Part shown: positions 10,776-21,183 of the stretch, in pieces
Layout of the letters: the number at the start of each line of letters is the position of its first letter
How positions within the stretch are numbered: the first letter of the stretch is position 1
The notes under the pieces: model-generated
The model's input: the letters and a program-made list of their open reading frames with translations, nothing else
Told to the model about the DNA's origin: nothing
The model's database searches: none
Position numbers and translations under genes: made by a program
Assembly: GCA_951799405.1 (NCBI GenBank)
Contig: OX637333.1
Coordinates: forward strand, 10,043,960 to 10,107,959
DNA length: 64,000 nt
Source: Agapetus fuscipes
Taxonomy: Eukaryota > Arthropoda > Insecta > Trichoptera > Glossosomatidae
Direction: 5' to 3'

Positions 10776-11389
10776 CACAGTACTGTTTAAGGTGTGTGCA
10801 AGTCGCATGAAAGTGACCAAAATATAAATATGTATTTACATATTATGGCAACCCGTTACCTTTTGCTTTACCATCTCTTTTTTTTATTATGGTTTTATAC
10901 ATATTTGTCAAACTCAATTTCTTATTCGAAAATAGAAACAAGACCAATTTGCGATAGCATTTTTGGGGACTGGAACGGATTGATAGCATATTGAATTAAT
11001 ATCAATGAAGAAAATTGTTTTGAACTACGAACAACTTGAAATACGAGCAAGGTTATGGAATGCATTTGACTCGTGTAAACGAGACTTCAATGCATAATAT
11101 CGACGGCCGGCCGCATAAAAAAAAAACATCCCCTCCACTCCGCAACCGGTTCACCCTTGTCCCCGCACTTCAGAGAAACATGCCCGTCCGGCCTGCGTCG
11201 CACGCATAACACGTGTCATGAAAAAAAACGACAGTGACGGTCTATCCGTATAGGCAAATGTACACCGGAGGTGGGCAACTCAAGGTTCATTCATTTTACC
11301 TTGAAATTTGGGTATAATTTCAATTAATGAGTCGATCCCTCCGTTTGAGAAGAATTGAAAAATGACGGGAGAAATTGAGAGAGGTGTGT

Positions 11390-11880
11390 GTAACGGAAGG
11401 CAATGGTAAATGTGATATGAGAATTTGCAAGAAACAAGCGGTCAGCGATGGATTTGAGAATGTCGTTACACAATTACATTGTTACTAACATTGATGTATG
11501 GGAGTGAAGCATGAACTTCGAATGACGGCAAAATGAGTAAGGCATGTGGGAATAAACCACTTATGGAATATGACCGGGAAACCCTCAAGAGAGACGAATA
11601 TATGAAAGGCAAATGCAAGTTGAAAGACGATTTTAAAGCAAAGGTACAAAATATTGTGATAGGATGGTTTAAACATGCAAGAAGAATAGAAAATGAAAGA
11701 TAAAATCCCACAAAGTTTATATACAGAGGAAATATAAAAGGAGTAAAAGCTAATGTAAAAGAAGATGTATTAAAAAAATGTGATGGATGTGAATCAATTA
11801 GAAGAGGTATGCTCGGGTAGGAAAATAATGGAGGCAGACCTGCAGAGGCTCTGGCCACCCCTAACGGAATAGCGACAGAG
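11390..11880 (+). pseudogene. Decayed RTE-type LINE 3' fragment
   Basis: Broken by many frameshifts, but it follows the layout of the copy at 48330: a TTGATGTATGGGAGTGAAGC motif (LMYGSEA-like), a WF-H-RI region near 11670, and the end CTGGCCACCCCTAACGGAA, which matches GGCCACCCCTAGAGGAA after the copy at 48330-49003. It lies within the LARD-like element. Confidence 0.65.
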
Positions 11881-12157
11881 TTACAGTTACGGCATTTAGT
11901 TTAATGTTCGACCAACTTCTTTTCAGGCCCAAAGTTCCAAAATTCACCCCCTCCCCTTTATGCAGAAGAGATCGGTTGTAAATGGAACTCATTTACTCAC
12001 ACAGGTAAGCGGTCAGCTCTTCGCCAACGACTTAACTGAACTTGAAATTTCCCTAAATTTGAACCGACCACTTGCCGAAACAAACAGACTCAAAAGAAGA
12101 AGAAGAAATAAAGGTAGGGAGTACAAAGAAATCTAGTTGCTATATTGTAAACGCTAC

Positions 12158-12432
12158 ACTATAAATAGTGCAACCTCTTACCGCGCCAATGTACGCGGCG
12201 AGCGTATCTCTACTAGTAAAGGGAACGGTCTCACGTCAACCCCAGTTAAAGTAAGGTTTCCCGATTCCCGAGGGCTGGTCCTCATACCTTGAGAAGATCG
12301 AGTGAACATTGCCGGTACGTTGTTTTGGTTTGAAATAAACCCTAAACAATAATTTATTCGACACCCCCGATTGGATCAACTAAAGTCTCGGCACGGCACG
12401 CAAGCGTTCTACCAAGTGAGCTGTTCACCGGA
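12158..12432 (-). repeat. SINE family B, reverse copy
   Basis: The tail ACTATAAATAGTGCAACCTC and TTACCGCGCCAA comes first; then GGGCTGGTCCTCATACCTTGA, TTTGAAATAAACCC and the head complement CGTTCTACCAAGTGAGCTGTT. It is diverged from the other copies. Confidence 0.65.
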
Positions 12433-12576
12433 CAATTTACTTGTAAATAAAAGACGAGTGAGGGTGCATTCCACATAATATTAGGACACGCAAAAGCTCG
12501 CACATGTGGTTGACGCATGACAAGACCCCGCGCCGCGCCCCCCCTCGTAACGATCATTCCCGAGTCATTCGATCAT

Positions 12577-12800
12577 TTAAGATTCACATCAAATGAACTC
12601 CCCCAAGCAGACACGCATAAGTTCGCGCTAACACATGCCGCATGTGAATTTACAATATAAACCCCCAATCTCAAATGAACATAACTCTGCCCCCATAACA
12701 TAGCCCTGCCACTCTTGCCGACCTTCCCTGAAACAGGGATGACATTGACAAAGCGAAACACCTTCCACAGCATGGGTGGTCAGCCGCACACCAACCTATA
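12577..12800 (-). repeat. Dispersed repeat A, reverse copy
   Basis: It runs from TAAGATTCACATCAAATG through CATGCCGCATGTGAATTTAC and CTTGCCGACCTTCCCTGAAA to GGTGGTCAGCCGCACACC. It is inside the LARD-like element. Confidence 0.75.
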
Positions 12801-14234
12801 AATCACAAAATGTACGTATGGCAATTAGAAAAAGAAGATCGAGCAAAAGAAGAACCAAGCAAGGAGAAGATTTAAGGAGGTATATATTTTTTTTGTAAAT
12901 GTATAAAAAATACAAAATAAATAACAGATTATCAAACTGGAAATAATAAACGCATTATACCAACGTTAATAAGAAAATAATGAAGTCATATTGAAATAAT
13001 ATTATATTAACTGTGTATGTTATCCCTACTGAGAATTCGTTTAGGCCAGCGTAATAAATTATCATATCTTATAAACAAAACAATTTGAAAATACAACCCC
13101 TCTTAGATTTTGTTTACTCTTTTCTCTAGATTTATAAAAGTGTAAACAATTTTTTTAAAGATAATCAAGAGAATCTTTCAAGAGAGACACAAAATATTAT
13201 GTTATTATTACAGGCGTTACATTTTGTCGTATTATAAGTGCCGTCTTCTTCCCCTCTTGTCCACCTCCCCATCAAATACAAAACCCAAACCCCAATCAAT
13301 CACTTCACTAAATTATGACTCTTCTTAAGTAAACTAAATACACAAACAACATATCCCAAGACGAAACCCATAACACAAACATCCCCCATATGAAACAACC
13401 AGGACCGTGTCTCGAGTTGTGGCGCCCCATGTACAAGAACTCATTTTACGAAATGAATTGATATTAATGTTTGCATTTCATTTTATTTCGAATTTAAATT
13501 TAAGTTTTATTTGATATTAAAATGCTTTCGCGATATTTTAGAAAAAAAATATCGTTTTAGTCTCATCTAATTTTTCTTATTTTTAAGCATTTGTAGAAAT
13601 TATAAACCACAATTTTAGGATTTTATGTCTATTTTAACATTATTATTTATATGTAAAATGATGTTACATTTGAATATAACGCGTTGTATTTTATTGCATT
13701 TTAACTGATAGAGTGTTTTGATTTAATGTAATTTATTTACGTTCATTTAACATTTAACATTTAACTTTCCCTTTTAATTTCTTTTACATTTGTATTTAAT
13801 TTCTTTAAAGTTATTGAATTTGTCACAAAATTTTATTAACCGAGTTACAGTAACGTATTTTTTTGAAAATCTGGCCAGTGTCTTGATCCGCCTCTGGCTG
13901 CAAGCTCAAAGGTCGTAAAATTTTATGGCTTTTCGTATTCTGTCAAACCCTCAAAATTTATGTCAAACAATTAAGTCTTCAATGTTTAAAATTTTTAAGA
14001 GGTCTTATCTAAAAAAGGTCTCATGGTTTATTTTCAAACAAACACTCGATGTGTTACAAAATATAATCGACCCATAGAACTTGAGATTTTAAGTCGGTTT
14101 TAAAAAGAATACGCGAGCAATATTTATTATTTTACATTTTTAAATAGAAAGTTAAAGCAATTTTTATTTTGAATTCAACGCACACATGTTTTCAACCTCT
14201 TGTATAACCATCATCCGAGGTCAACCGGCACCAC

Positions 14235-14425
14235 TGAAAAGATTCTACCTCCTCATCAAATCCAGAGGAAATGAAGGGATCCTGGTCACGGCACCACTGA
14301 AAAGATTCCGACTCCTCACTTAATCCAGAGGAAGATAAAGGGATCCATGGTCACGGTCCAACTGAAATGAAACCGACCTATGGAAAAACTCCCTTCGAAA
14401 AAGGAACAATCCTTCTTCACGGTTC
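14235..14425 (+). repeat. 64-66 bp tandem repeat across the internal/right-LTR junction
   Basis: Units start at a TGAAAAGATT or TGAAATGAAA word and end CACGGCACCAC, CACGGTCCAAC or CACGGTTCAAC: about 14235-14297, 14298-14362 and 14363-14428. The right LTR starts exactly at a unit boundary. The unit before it is absent from the left LTR. Confidence 0.7.
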
Positions 14426-16730
14426 AACTGGAGTGAACCGGTCAATTCACTCTTAGGTGAAAATTATAAGATTATGGCCAATAATCTTGATGCATTTGTG
14501 TGATCGTCTATTTTACGGTTATGACCCCTCGATGTGCGATAGGTAGAAACAGAACGTTGTGTCATTTTTTTTGTTTTACTGTCTCAGACCTACCTTCGTA
14601 GTGGACCCAAATTCTTTAATGATGGTGAGGATGATACAGATGTGCCTAGCTTAATCATATTTTAATGAATTTAATTAACTAACCCAAAGGTTACGATGCC
14701 GAATTATGCAAGATTTTGCATTCGCGTAGTAGCGCGTTCGATTTTATTTCTGACAAAATTTCCGCGAGATTCGTTTATTTAATTTTGACGCCAGTTAATG
14801 CAGATGAATTTATTTCAAAGACAAGTACAATAATAACAGCTCAATTAAACAGGAGATAATCAAACATCAATTGAATAATAGTTATTTGGTTAGTATTGTT
14901 TTAGCAAAATTAAAGAGAATATGGTTTGATCTTTTCTTCTTCCTCTCTCTCCCTGCGCCGTAGATCCAACCAGCGGTTGTAAACATTTCTCGCTCCAAGA
15001 TCACTTACCTTTTGTAGATTCTCTTTGCTGTGGAAGAAATTTCATTAGTGTGTTTTAGGAAGGGATTGATTTTAATAACTGGTACGACAAACCGGCCCAG
15101 TAGAAGATGACTCCCTTCACCCCAGCTTCCTTGTAAATGGGATTCCTCATTTGCTCGTAAGCAAGAGAGACCCAAAATCGAAGAAAGCTCATCTTCCTCT
15201 TTCCTCCAAGAATTTAACAGGTTGGCCCCACGGCCTGGTCCTTTCAGACCACGGGAAGGATATTTTAGAAGGGACTGGCCCTAACCTTACTCCGCGTCAT
15301 GAAATAACCGAACGCCAAAAAACAATGAATGGAGACTTTTTAAAACTCGATCGCATGTCGAGGCTCGCATCGTATTTTTAGTGTCAGAATCCAGCAGGAA
15401 CTAGGTGTTGTGATGTTGGAATGACGTCAGTTGACTCCAGCCCATAACAGAGGAACAATGGAAGCTATATCCAAGTCATGATATAAGTCTGGTAGTAACC
15501 TCGTCCCTCGTTCAGTGATGATGTTGAGGACGCAGATAACCATGGCCGAAGGAGAGGTCAAGCTATGAACCAAAGGAAACATAGGACGTGCTCCGGAGCA
15601 TGGCTCCTTGTCAGTCAACATTGGATTTATAGTTTTGATGGAAAGTTGTGGAAGCCGAAAGCTTTCACCTCCAACACAATGCGAACTCCTTCATAGCAGC
15701 AAAAAGAACCGTTAGGTTCCGGTATTTCAGATATTAAGCAAACAGCGTTCAATTCTTTCTGACACAGGTGTTTTGTGAGAGAGAAGGTGTGTTTGTTAGT
15801 AACTGCAAGGCTGTGGAAAAAGACAACAATTTATAAGCATTTCAGGACATTTGCGCCCCTTGATTGAAAGCTATGTTGAATTCACCCCTTTTGACCTGAA
15901 AGACAAACATTTTATTTACAGTACGAAATGTAATTTTTAAGATCGGAGTACTCGGCGACAGTAGTCTCTCGGACTGAAACATAGGCAACAAATCATTTTC
16001 AAAATGTGAAGATTGAATACATTTTAGAACGCAAGTTAATTAGGTTAGTTTAGTGTGTTAGAAAATAATTTGAAATCTCTCATCCTTCTGCGAAGCAGCT
16101 CAGCGAACTATGTGTTTACGCGAATTAATGAATTTGATTATTAAATAATTAAATGCGCCTTCCCGTTCAGCAACCACTGGTTTAATTTTATTTAATCCAA
16201 AATTCAATCGAAAGTTATTTTTATGTTCGAAAGCTTGAGAATCACTGCGATTTACGGAATTACTTATTTAGCATACTTTTAGTTTTAGACAGACACATGA
16301 AAAATACACTCCCGGAATATTATGTCGGCAGATATTTTATTATTATTAAAACCACGTAAATACTTATTCTCCCTTAAATTCCGAACGAACGATTCGCGGC
16401 GTCTTTATTAGGAGAAAAATCTTTTTAGTCTATTTAAATTTTCTTCCGAATTAAAACCCGACTTTAATTTAGATATTTTGTTTCGAATTTGTTTAGCTCA
16501 GATTTAAGATACATATGGCCCGTCCTCCCCAATTGACTGTCTCGACCCGAATCCCTTTCTCCCGGTCGTCAAGGGCTGACTAGCATCCCCCTTCCAGAAC
16601 TTAAATAGTCCCATAGAAAAAAAAATACGTATGGACAAGAAAAATCTTCCTACACATGTTTGATACGCCCACATGTATAGGAACTTCAATTATTTTATTT
16701 TATTTTTGATGAAAAGCTTGATTCATCACA
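14298..16730. repeat. Right long terminal repeat, 2433 bp
   Basis: Direct repeat of 6941-9373, with no difference seen in the stretches compared. It ends TCATCACA and is followed by the CGTT target duplication (16731-16734). The preceding purine-rich stretch GAGGAAATGAAGGGA near 14270 is the nearest polypurine-like tract but is separated from the LTR by about 20 bp. Confidence 0.85.
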
Positions 16731-17240
16731 CGTTCCACGGAAAGAGTCCGTACTTGCGAAAACCATTCTTCAAAGTATCAGGTTTGACAGCTTTCTGAAT
16801 TGAGGATGCTAGGAGGGGAGCGAAGTCTTTTTTCTTCAATTCGTAGTACATATTATGTGTCTCCATGTGTTGGTTTCTTCCTTCCATGAATGCTTTAAGC
16901 TTGGAAAGACAGCGACATCCATCGGCTGAATGATGTGAGTGGCATTCGGGTAAAGTGCTACGAGTATTATACCAAGTACTTTATCTCCTTTAAGACTAAG
17001 AAAAAAAGCTGCTTCATCAGCATTAAAAATCCGCTCTGGATCTTTTGTGTCATCGCCATTAATGATAATGCGATCACCTAATGTGTTGTCAGGGTCTAAG
17101 ATATTTGGCTTCTCCGGATCTATCGCAAACCTCTTGCTCTGTAGGTACTCATGGATTTCCGCATGCCATCTGACTAATTTCTCTTTGGTGACTGAAGCCC
17201 GTGACTTTGTCAATTCTGTGGGGTTCGGATGTTAATTTCC
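16731..17240 (-). pseudogene. Tigger/pogo-like (DDE_1) transposase, N-terminal and core part
   Basis: Minus-strand reading gives VTKEKLVRWHAEIHEYL, RIFNADEAAFF (DDE_1 NADE motif), LYPNATHIIQPMDVAVF (typical of the jerky/Tigger core), and after a one-base frame break near 16855 YYELKKKDFAPLL, KPDTLKNGFRKYGLFPWN. Between LKGDKVLG and IILVALYPN about 100 residues of the usual core are missing, so the copy was non-functional apart from the later insertion. Confidence 0.8.
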
Positions 17241-18450
17241 CTGACGTGACAGCAGCAATTACTTTGACCATGTCTGCGCCATCATACATTTTTCTCTTTG
17301 GATCCCATCATACATCTGTAAAATAAAGAAATTTGAGCAATAAGTATCGTATTTGTCTAACTAAAATTGTAAAAAAATGAAGAGTCTAAATGAAAATTAT
17401 AGCGCCGCTGAAGAACGTTCGGCAGAATGTGAGAGAAAAAAGGACTTATTAAGAGTTTTTTTCTAAGTGGCTTAAAATGATCTCTCCTGATAATAAGTAC
17501 CTATGTAGTTTCCATTTTCTTATCCATTGTACTGTAACTTAAAATAAGAAACTTCAGAGGTCAAAAAAATGAATGCCAATAATAGGGACATAACAGGTTT
17601 CAGCTTGCACCTATCATGGGCACCCCTGCCAGTAATTGGGACAAAAGAGATTTTGGTGTCCCTAATACTGGCATTTATTTAAAAAAATAGTAAAAATGAG
17701 GTTATGCCAATGACAACAAAGTTTCTACCTAGAGAAAACCTCCATAAAACCACTGATACAATAAGAAACCATTCAAACTTAAAAGTAAAGTAGAAAAAAA
17801 TACAAAATGCTCACCTTGTTCCTTATCGAAATCAGTAAGAAATCCCGCCAAATGCTCCTTGCTGGGTAGGTGCTCACTTTGACTATTTTTTTTGTGTCCA
17901 AAGCTGCCACCTATACACTTGAAACTAGAAACACAGTTTAGACAACCTATGAAATATTTATTCCACATTTTTTCTTAACTTTCCCTGCCTTTGAAGCCTT
18001 ATTATAAGTTAAAAACTGAAAAAGTGCCAATAATTGGGACACTGCCAGTAATGGAGAGATTGCGCATTTTCTGGAAATATTTTTTCCTTGTCGTCTTAGT
18101 CTACCGAAGCATAAGCCATTCGTTTTTTTCTCGAAATTCGCAATATTTACCGAGTAATTAATTTTCAAAAATGGCTTTGTTCGCTTTCGGCTAAAACGGA
18201 AGTCGGCCATTTTAAAACCGGATGGGGTGGCTTTTATTGTCTATGATGAAACTTGGCAATTTTTAAAAGTAAAATTTCCTTGTTACAGTTCACAGTGAGT
18301 TGTATTGTATTTATTACACATTAAAATGGACTTTCACAAAGTAACTGCTGAAAATAATATAACTAAATAAATAATATACCTACCTAAGCTTGGCAATTTT
18401 GTCGGTAGCCATCAAAATACTATTTTAAAAAGCAATAAGTTGACTTTTCA
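17241..18450 (-). other. Right end of the Tigger-like element and flank; no gene
   Basis: It contains reverse copies of TGCCAATAATTGGGAC-like words (near 17573, 17622, 17660, 18027) and the AT-rich region upstream of the transposase start. Reverse open frames at 17729-17968 and 17947-18210 have no recognised domain and may be degraded 5' exons. Confidence 0.45.
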
Positions 18451-19138
18451 TAGGGATGGGATAATGAAAAAAAAACAATTACAAAACGATATTTTCAAAC
18501 ACTATCGAAATATTTCGACGAAAATAAAAATCGAAAAAAACAAAATTTTCGAAAAATGTATCGGTCACGTGTCTAAATTTTGAAAATTTCGAGTGTTGGA
18601 CGACTATCAAAAAACATCAAAATTTCTGGAAAAAAATACCGGTCGCTGGTACAGGAAAACACCATCGCAAGGGGAAACGGGTTAGTACGCGATTTGCAGT
18701 GTTACCGCCCACGAAGCAAGAAACGCATTTGAAGAAAAAAACACCATTTTTTATTCTCCGAAATCAATATGAATATATCGATAGTTAAAAAAATTCAGCC
18801 GTACGTACTTTTGAGATTTGGGAAAATATCGATATTTCGATTCTATTGAAACGTGCTTCAAAACAATATAAAGTCGCTAGCGGAGAATATTTCCAACAAA
18901 TAAGATGGTATGGAATGAAAAGGTAGGGAGGGGTGGAAATTCATTTAAAAAATCATTTTTATGTAAATGTGTGCCTGGCGACGAACACTTTCAAAACATT
19001 TTTGTTGTTCAAAACCATTAGGGAGAGGTAGAAACACATTTCAAGAATCAACAATTTATTGTCGAAATATCGATATTTTTAATATCGAAGAAAATATCGA
19101 TTTTTTTTACAACGAGATTAATATAACGCCCATCCCTA
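18451..19138. mobile_element. hAT-like MITE with TAGGGATGGG ends
   Basis: It starts TAGGGATGGGATAATG and ends GCCCATCCCTA, an inverted pair typical of hAT ends. The interior is rich in TATCGATATTTTCGAT-like words. No 8-bp target duplication was evident, so the tips are approximate. No protein gene is inside. Confidence 0.55.
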
Positions 19139-19560
19139 ATGACGAACGTCAATTTGTAAATTAAAAAAAAAACAACAAAAATAAAGTGAATTAGAAAATA
19201 ATATCACCATGCCTCATCCCGTTGTACATTAAGGCATAAGGAATGAAATTTTGCACGGTTCGTGGCCTAAGTGCAAAAACCCCTCATGACTCAAAGGTAA
19301 GTTGTTTTAAGATTTTACCAGGTGTGTGTGAGTATTTATTATGCTATTTAGTTGAAAACTCACGCTGTGAGTAACAATTATGAAATTATTCGTGTCAGGA
19401 TTAAGCATTTACCATGTTTGTTGATGAATGTAATTTTTGAGGTTATGTTTTTTTTTCTCATTTTTTTCTTCCAGCAAACATGAATTTTTACTATCTGTAG
19501 TTTAGCCAAACCTGTTTGTGAAACCATTCCAGATAAAAATCAACTGAATGTCTAAATATA

Positions 19561-19685
19561 AATCTAAGCTGCAAAAATACATATCATTTAAGATTCATAT
19601 TAAACGCATTCCCACAAGCAGACATGTATAATTTCGCGCTGAAACATGCCGCATGTGGACCTAAATATAAAAACCCAAGATTTGG
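19561..19685 (-). repeat. Dispersed repeat A, partial reverse copy
   Basis: TCTAAGCTGCAAAAATACAT, ACAAGCAGACATGTATAATT and CATGCCGCATGTGGACCTAA match the 3' half of the family. Confidence 0.7.
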
Positions 19686-19929
19686 AGTTCTTCACTTCGG
19701 GTGGCAGTCTGTTCCACTCCACCGGACCCGCAACACGGAAGCACGGTCTCCAAAATTTGTATGGATCTAACGGTGCGGCTGAACCAAATTGATTGCACCA
19801 TCAGCCGCGGATCTGAGTGTCACCCATCTCAACAGGCGAAATCATGTCAGTCAGATAAGGTGGAGCCAAGCCATTGATGGCTTTATATACCATCTAGCAC
19901 TAGGCGAGCATGACCACCTGATGGTGCTG

Positions 19930-20175
19930 GAGAGTTTGCTTTGCGGGATCTATTGCTGTGGTTTGTAGGAGCTGGAGCTTCCAAACATTTCACCCATGTC
20001 TATGATGGACTTCTTCAGCGTGAAGTTGAAGTGATGTTGATGAATCTGTAAGTTTCTTCACCTTCACATTTCACCTACAAGCTGAAGAAGCCCATGGTAG
20101 ACATGGGCAATACGTCCGGAAGCTCCAGCTCATACTAAACCTGAGCAACAGATCCCGGAAAGTAGCTCTCCAACT
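19930..20175. repeat. Foldback MITE (GAGCTGGAGC family), copy 1
   Basis: The left arm (GCGGGATCTATTGCTG, GAGCTGGAGCTTCC, CCCATGTCTA) and right arm (TAGACATGGGC, GGAAGCTCCAGCTC, CAACAGATCCCGG) are inverted. The copy at 60255-60490 shares the same outer and inner blocks. Confidence 0.65.
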
Positions 20176-20499
20176 ATAATCATTGTTTTGATTGTTTGTT
20201 TACAGATTTCGAGAGTGAGGAAGATGTAGCAGAAGACAAGCCACCCTGTCAGGCAGATAATCCGTACCCACAGTAGGCCTGAAGGGACCTGAAATAATGG
20301 AGCTGAAGAAAAATATCTAAAATGACTTAGACAGTAGAAAACATCCAAAATCATCTCGCCACCTTCCCATTGAGGATTTTCAGGGTGCCTTTCAAGCATG
20401 GAAGATACATCTCTGCAAGTATACTGATGCAGGAGTTGAGTATTTTGAAGAATTTTCAGCATTTGCGCGCATTGCAGCATTGCATCAATTAATCATAGC

Positions 20500-20745
20500 C
20501 GTGAGCTTGGGTTTGTATCTCACCGAGGGTGTCAGAAACGATCTTCCGCTTCGGTATTTATTTCAAACCCCACAATAAAATACCGGCAAGGTTTACTCAG
20601 CCTTCACAAGAAATGCGTACCAGCCCTCTCAGGAGCTGGGAAACCCCCACTTCAACTGAAGTGGTTGGCGTAAGGCCGGCCCCCTTACCTTTAAAAATAG
20701 AAAGGTTCAACTCGCCGATCTATTTTCCCCAGAGAATGTGCATTA
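20500..20745 (+). repeat. SINE family B, head-truncated copy
   Basis: Body present from the B-box side (GGGTTTGTATCTCACCGAGGG) through TTTATTTCAAACCCC, TTTACTCAGCCTTCACAAG and AACCCCCACTTCAACTGAAG to ATAGAAAGGTTCAACTCGCC. The tRNA-like A-box part is poorly preserved. Confidence 0.65.
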
Positions 20746-21183
20746 CTATAATAATGTAAAATATCTTTGCAACTTAGATTAGATTAGATAGAACGACTCT
20801 GCTTGTTGTCATTCAAATATACAAGCTCAGTTAACGATAACCAGTTTTGATAAGGCTGGATCAACCTTTGTGATGGGTCTTGCTAAAGGCACCCAAATAT
20901 TCAGCCCAGAGCAATGCTGAAATTCAAAAATATTTTTTGAGGATGAAAATGTTGGTTTGTGGGCATACATCTGAGAGCTTTAAATGAATATATCCTCGCA
21001 ACTTAGATTATTGATTATAGGGGATTTGGGATTTGAAATATTACAATTTATCTCCATGTAGTTACATTTACATAAAAGTGTTTCTCTTTCTTTCCAGACA
21101 AATATTACATTGTACGTCAAAAATGCAGAACACGTCTCCGCAGGTATAACGACACAGGGGAAGATTATATTAATGAGTTTTAG

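Larger units (their letters stand above)
9374..14297. other. Internal region of the LARD-like element, no gene
   Basis: 4924 bp without a plausible protein gene. It holds an 18-bp minisatellite (9575-9767), a SINE T tail fragment (about 10685-10775), a decayed RTE LINE 3' fragment (11390-11880), a reverse SINE B (12158-12432) and a reverse repeat A (12577-12800). The remainder is AT-rich and unassigned. Confidence 0.7.
6941..16730. mobile_element. 9.79-kb non-coding LTR-type element (LARD-like) with 2433-bp direct terminal repeats
   Basis: Two direct repeats (6941-9373 and 14298-16730) at a constant offset of 7357 bp flank a 4924-bp internal region. The element begins TGAAAAG, ends TCATCACA (the canonical TG...CA of LTRs) and is flanked by CGTT on both sides. 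Removing it with one CGTT restores the reading frame of the interrupted Tigger transposase. No gag, protease, reverse transcriptase or integrase is seen inside. Neither a convincing primer-binding site after 9373 nor a clean polypurine tract before 14298 was found. A large non-autonomous LTR retrotransposon derivative is the best fit; a DNA-transposon-like unit with direct terminal repeats is less likely. Confidence 0.75.
6155..18045 (-). mobile_element. Tigger/pogo-like DNA transposon, split by a 9.8-kb insertion
   Basis: Two separated parts (about 6155-6940 and 16731-18045) make one element read on the minus strand. The transposase starts on the right side and continues on the left. Copies of GTCCCAATTATTGGCA-like words occur in one orientation on the left (near 6159, 6349, 6385, 6408) and in the opposite orientation on the right (near 17577-17660 and 18027-18040). 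This is what subterminal transposase-binding repeats of a DNA transposon look like. The exact tips and the TA target duplication were not resolved. Confidence 0.65.
19243..21183 (+). pseudogene. Possible THAP-like gene or transposon remnant (exon fragments)
   Basis: Three exon-like pieces share the + strand. 19243-19296 starts ATG, reads MKFCTVRGLSAKTPHDSK and is followed by a good donor GTAAGT. About 20207-20275 follows TTTACAG and reads FESEEDVAEDKPPC before a stop. About 21098-21183 follows CTTTCTTTCCAG and reads DKYYIVRQKCRTRLRRYNDTGEDYINEF to TAG, with AATAAA near 21207. The first resembles the start of a THAP zinc finger but lacks the second cysteine position. A continuous gene cannot be assembled, because SINE and repeat A sequence lies between. 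Confidence 0.25.
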
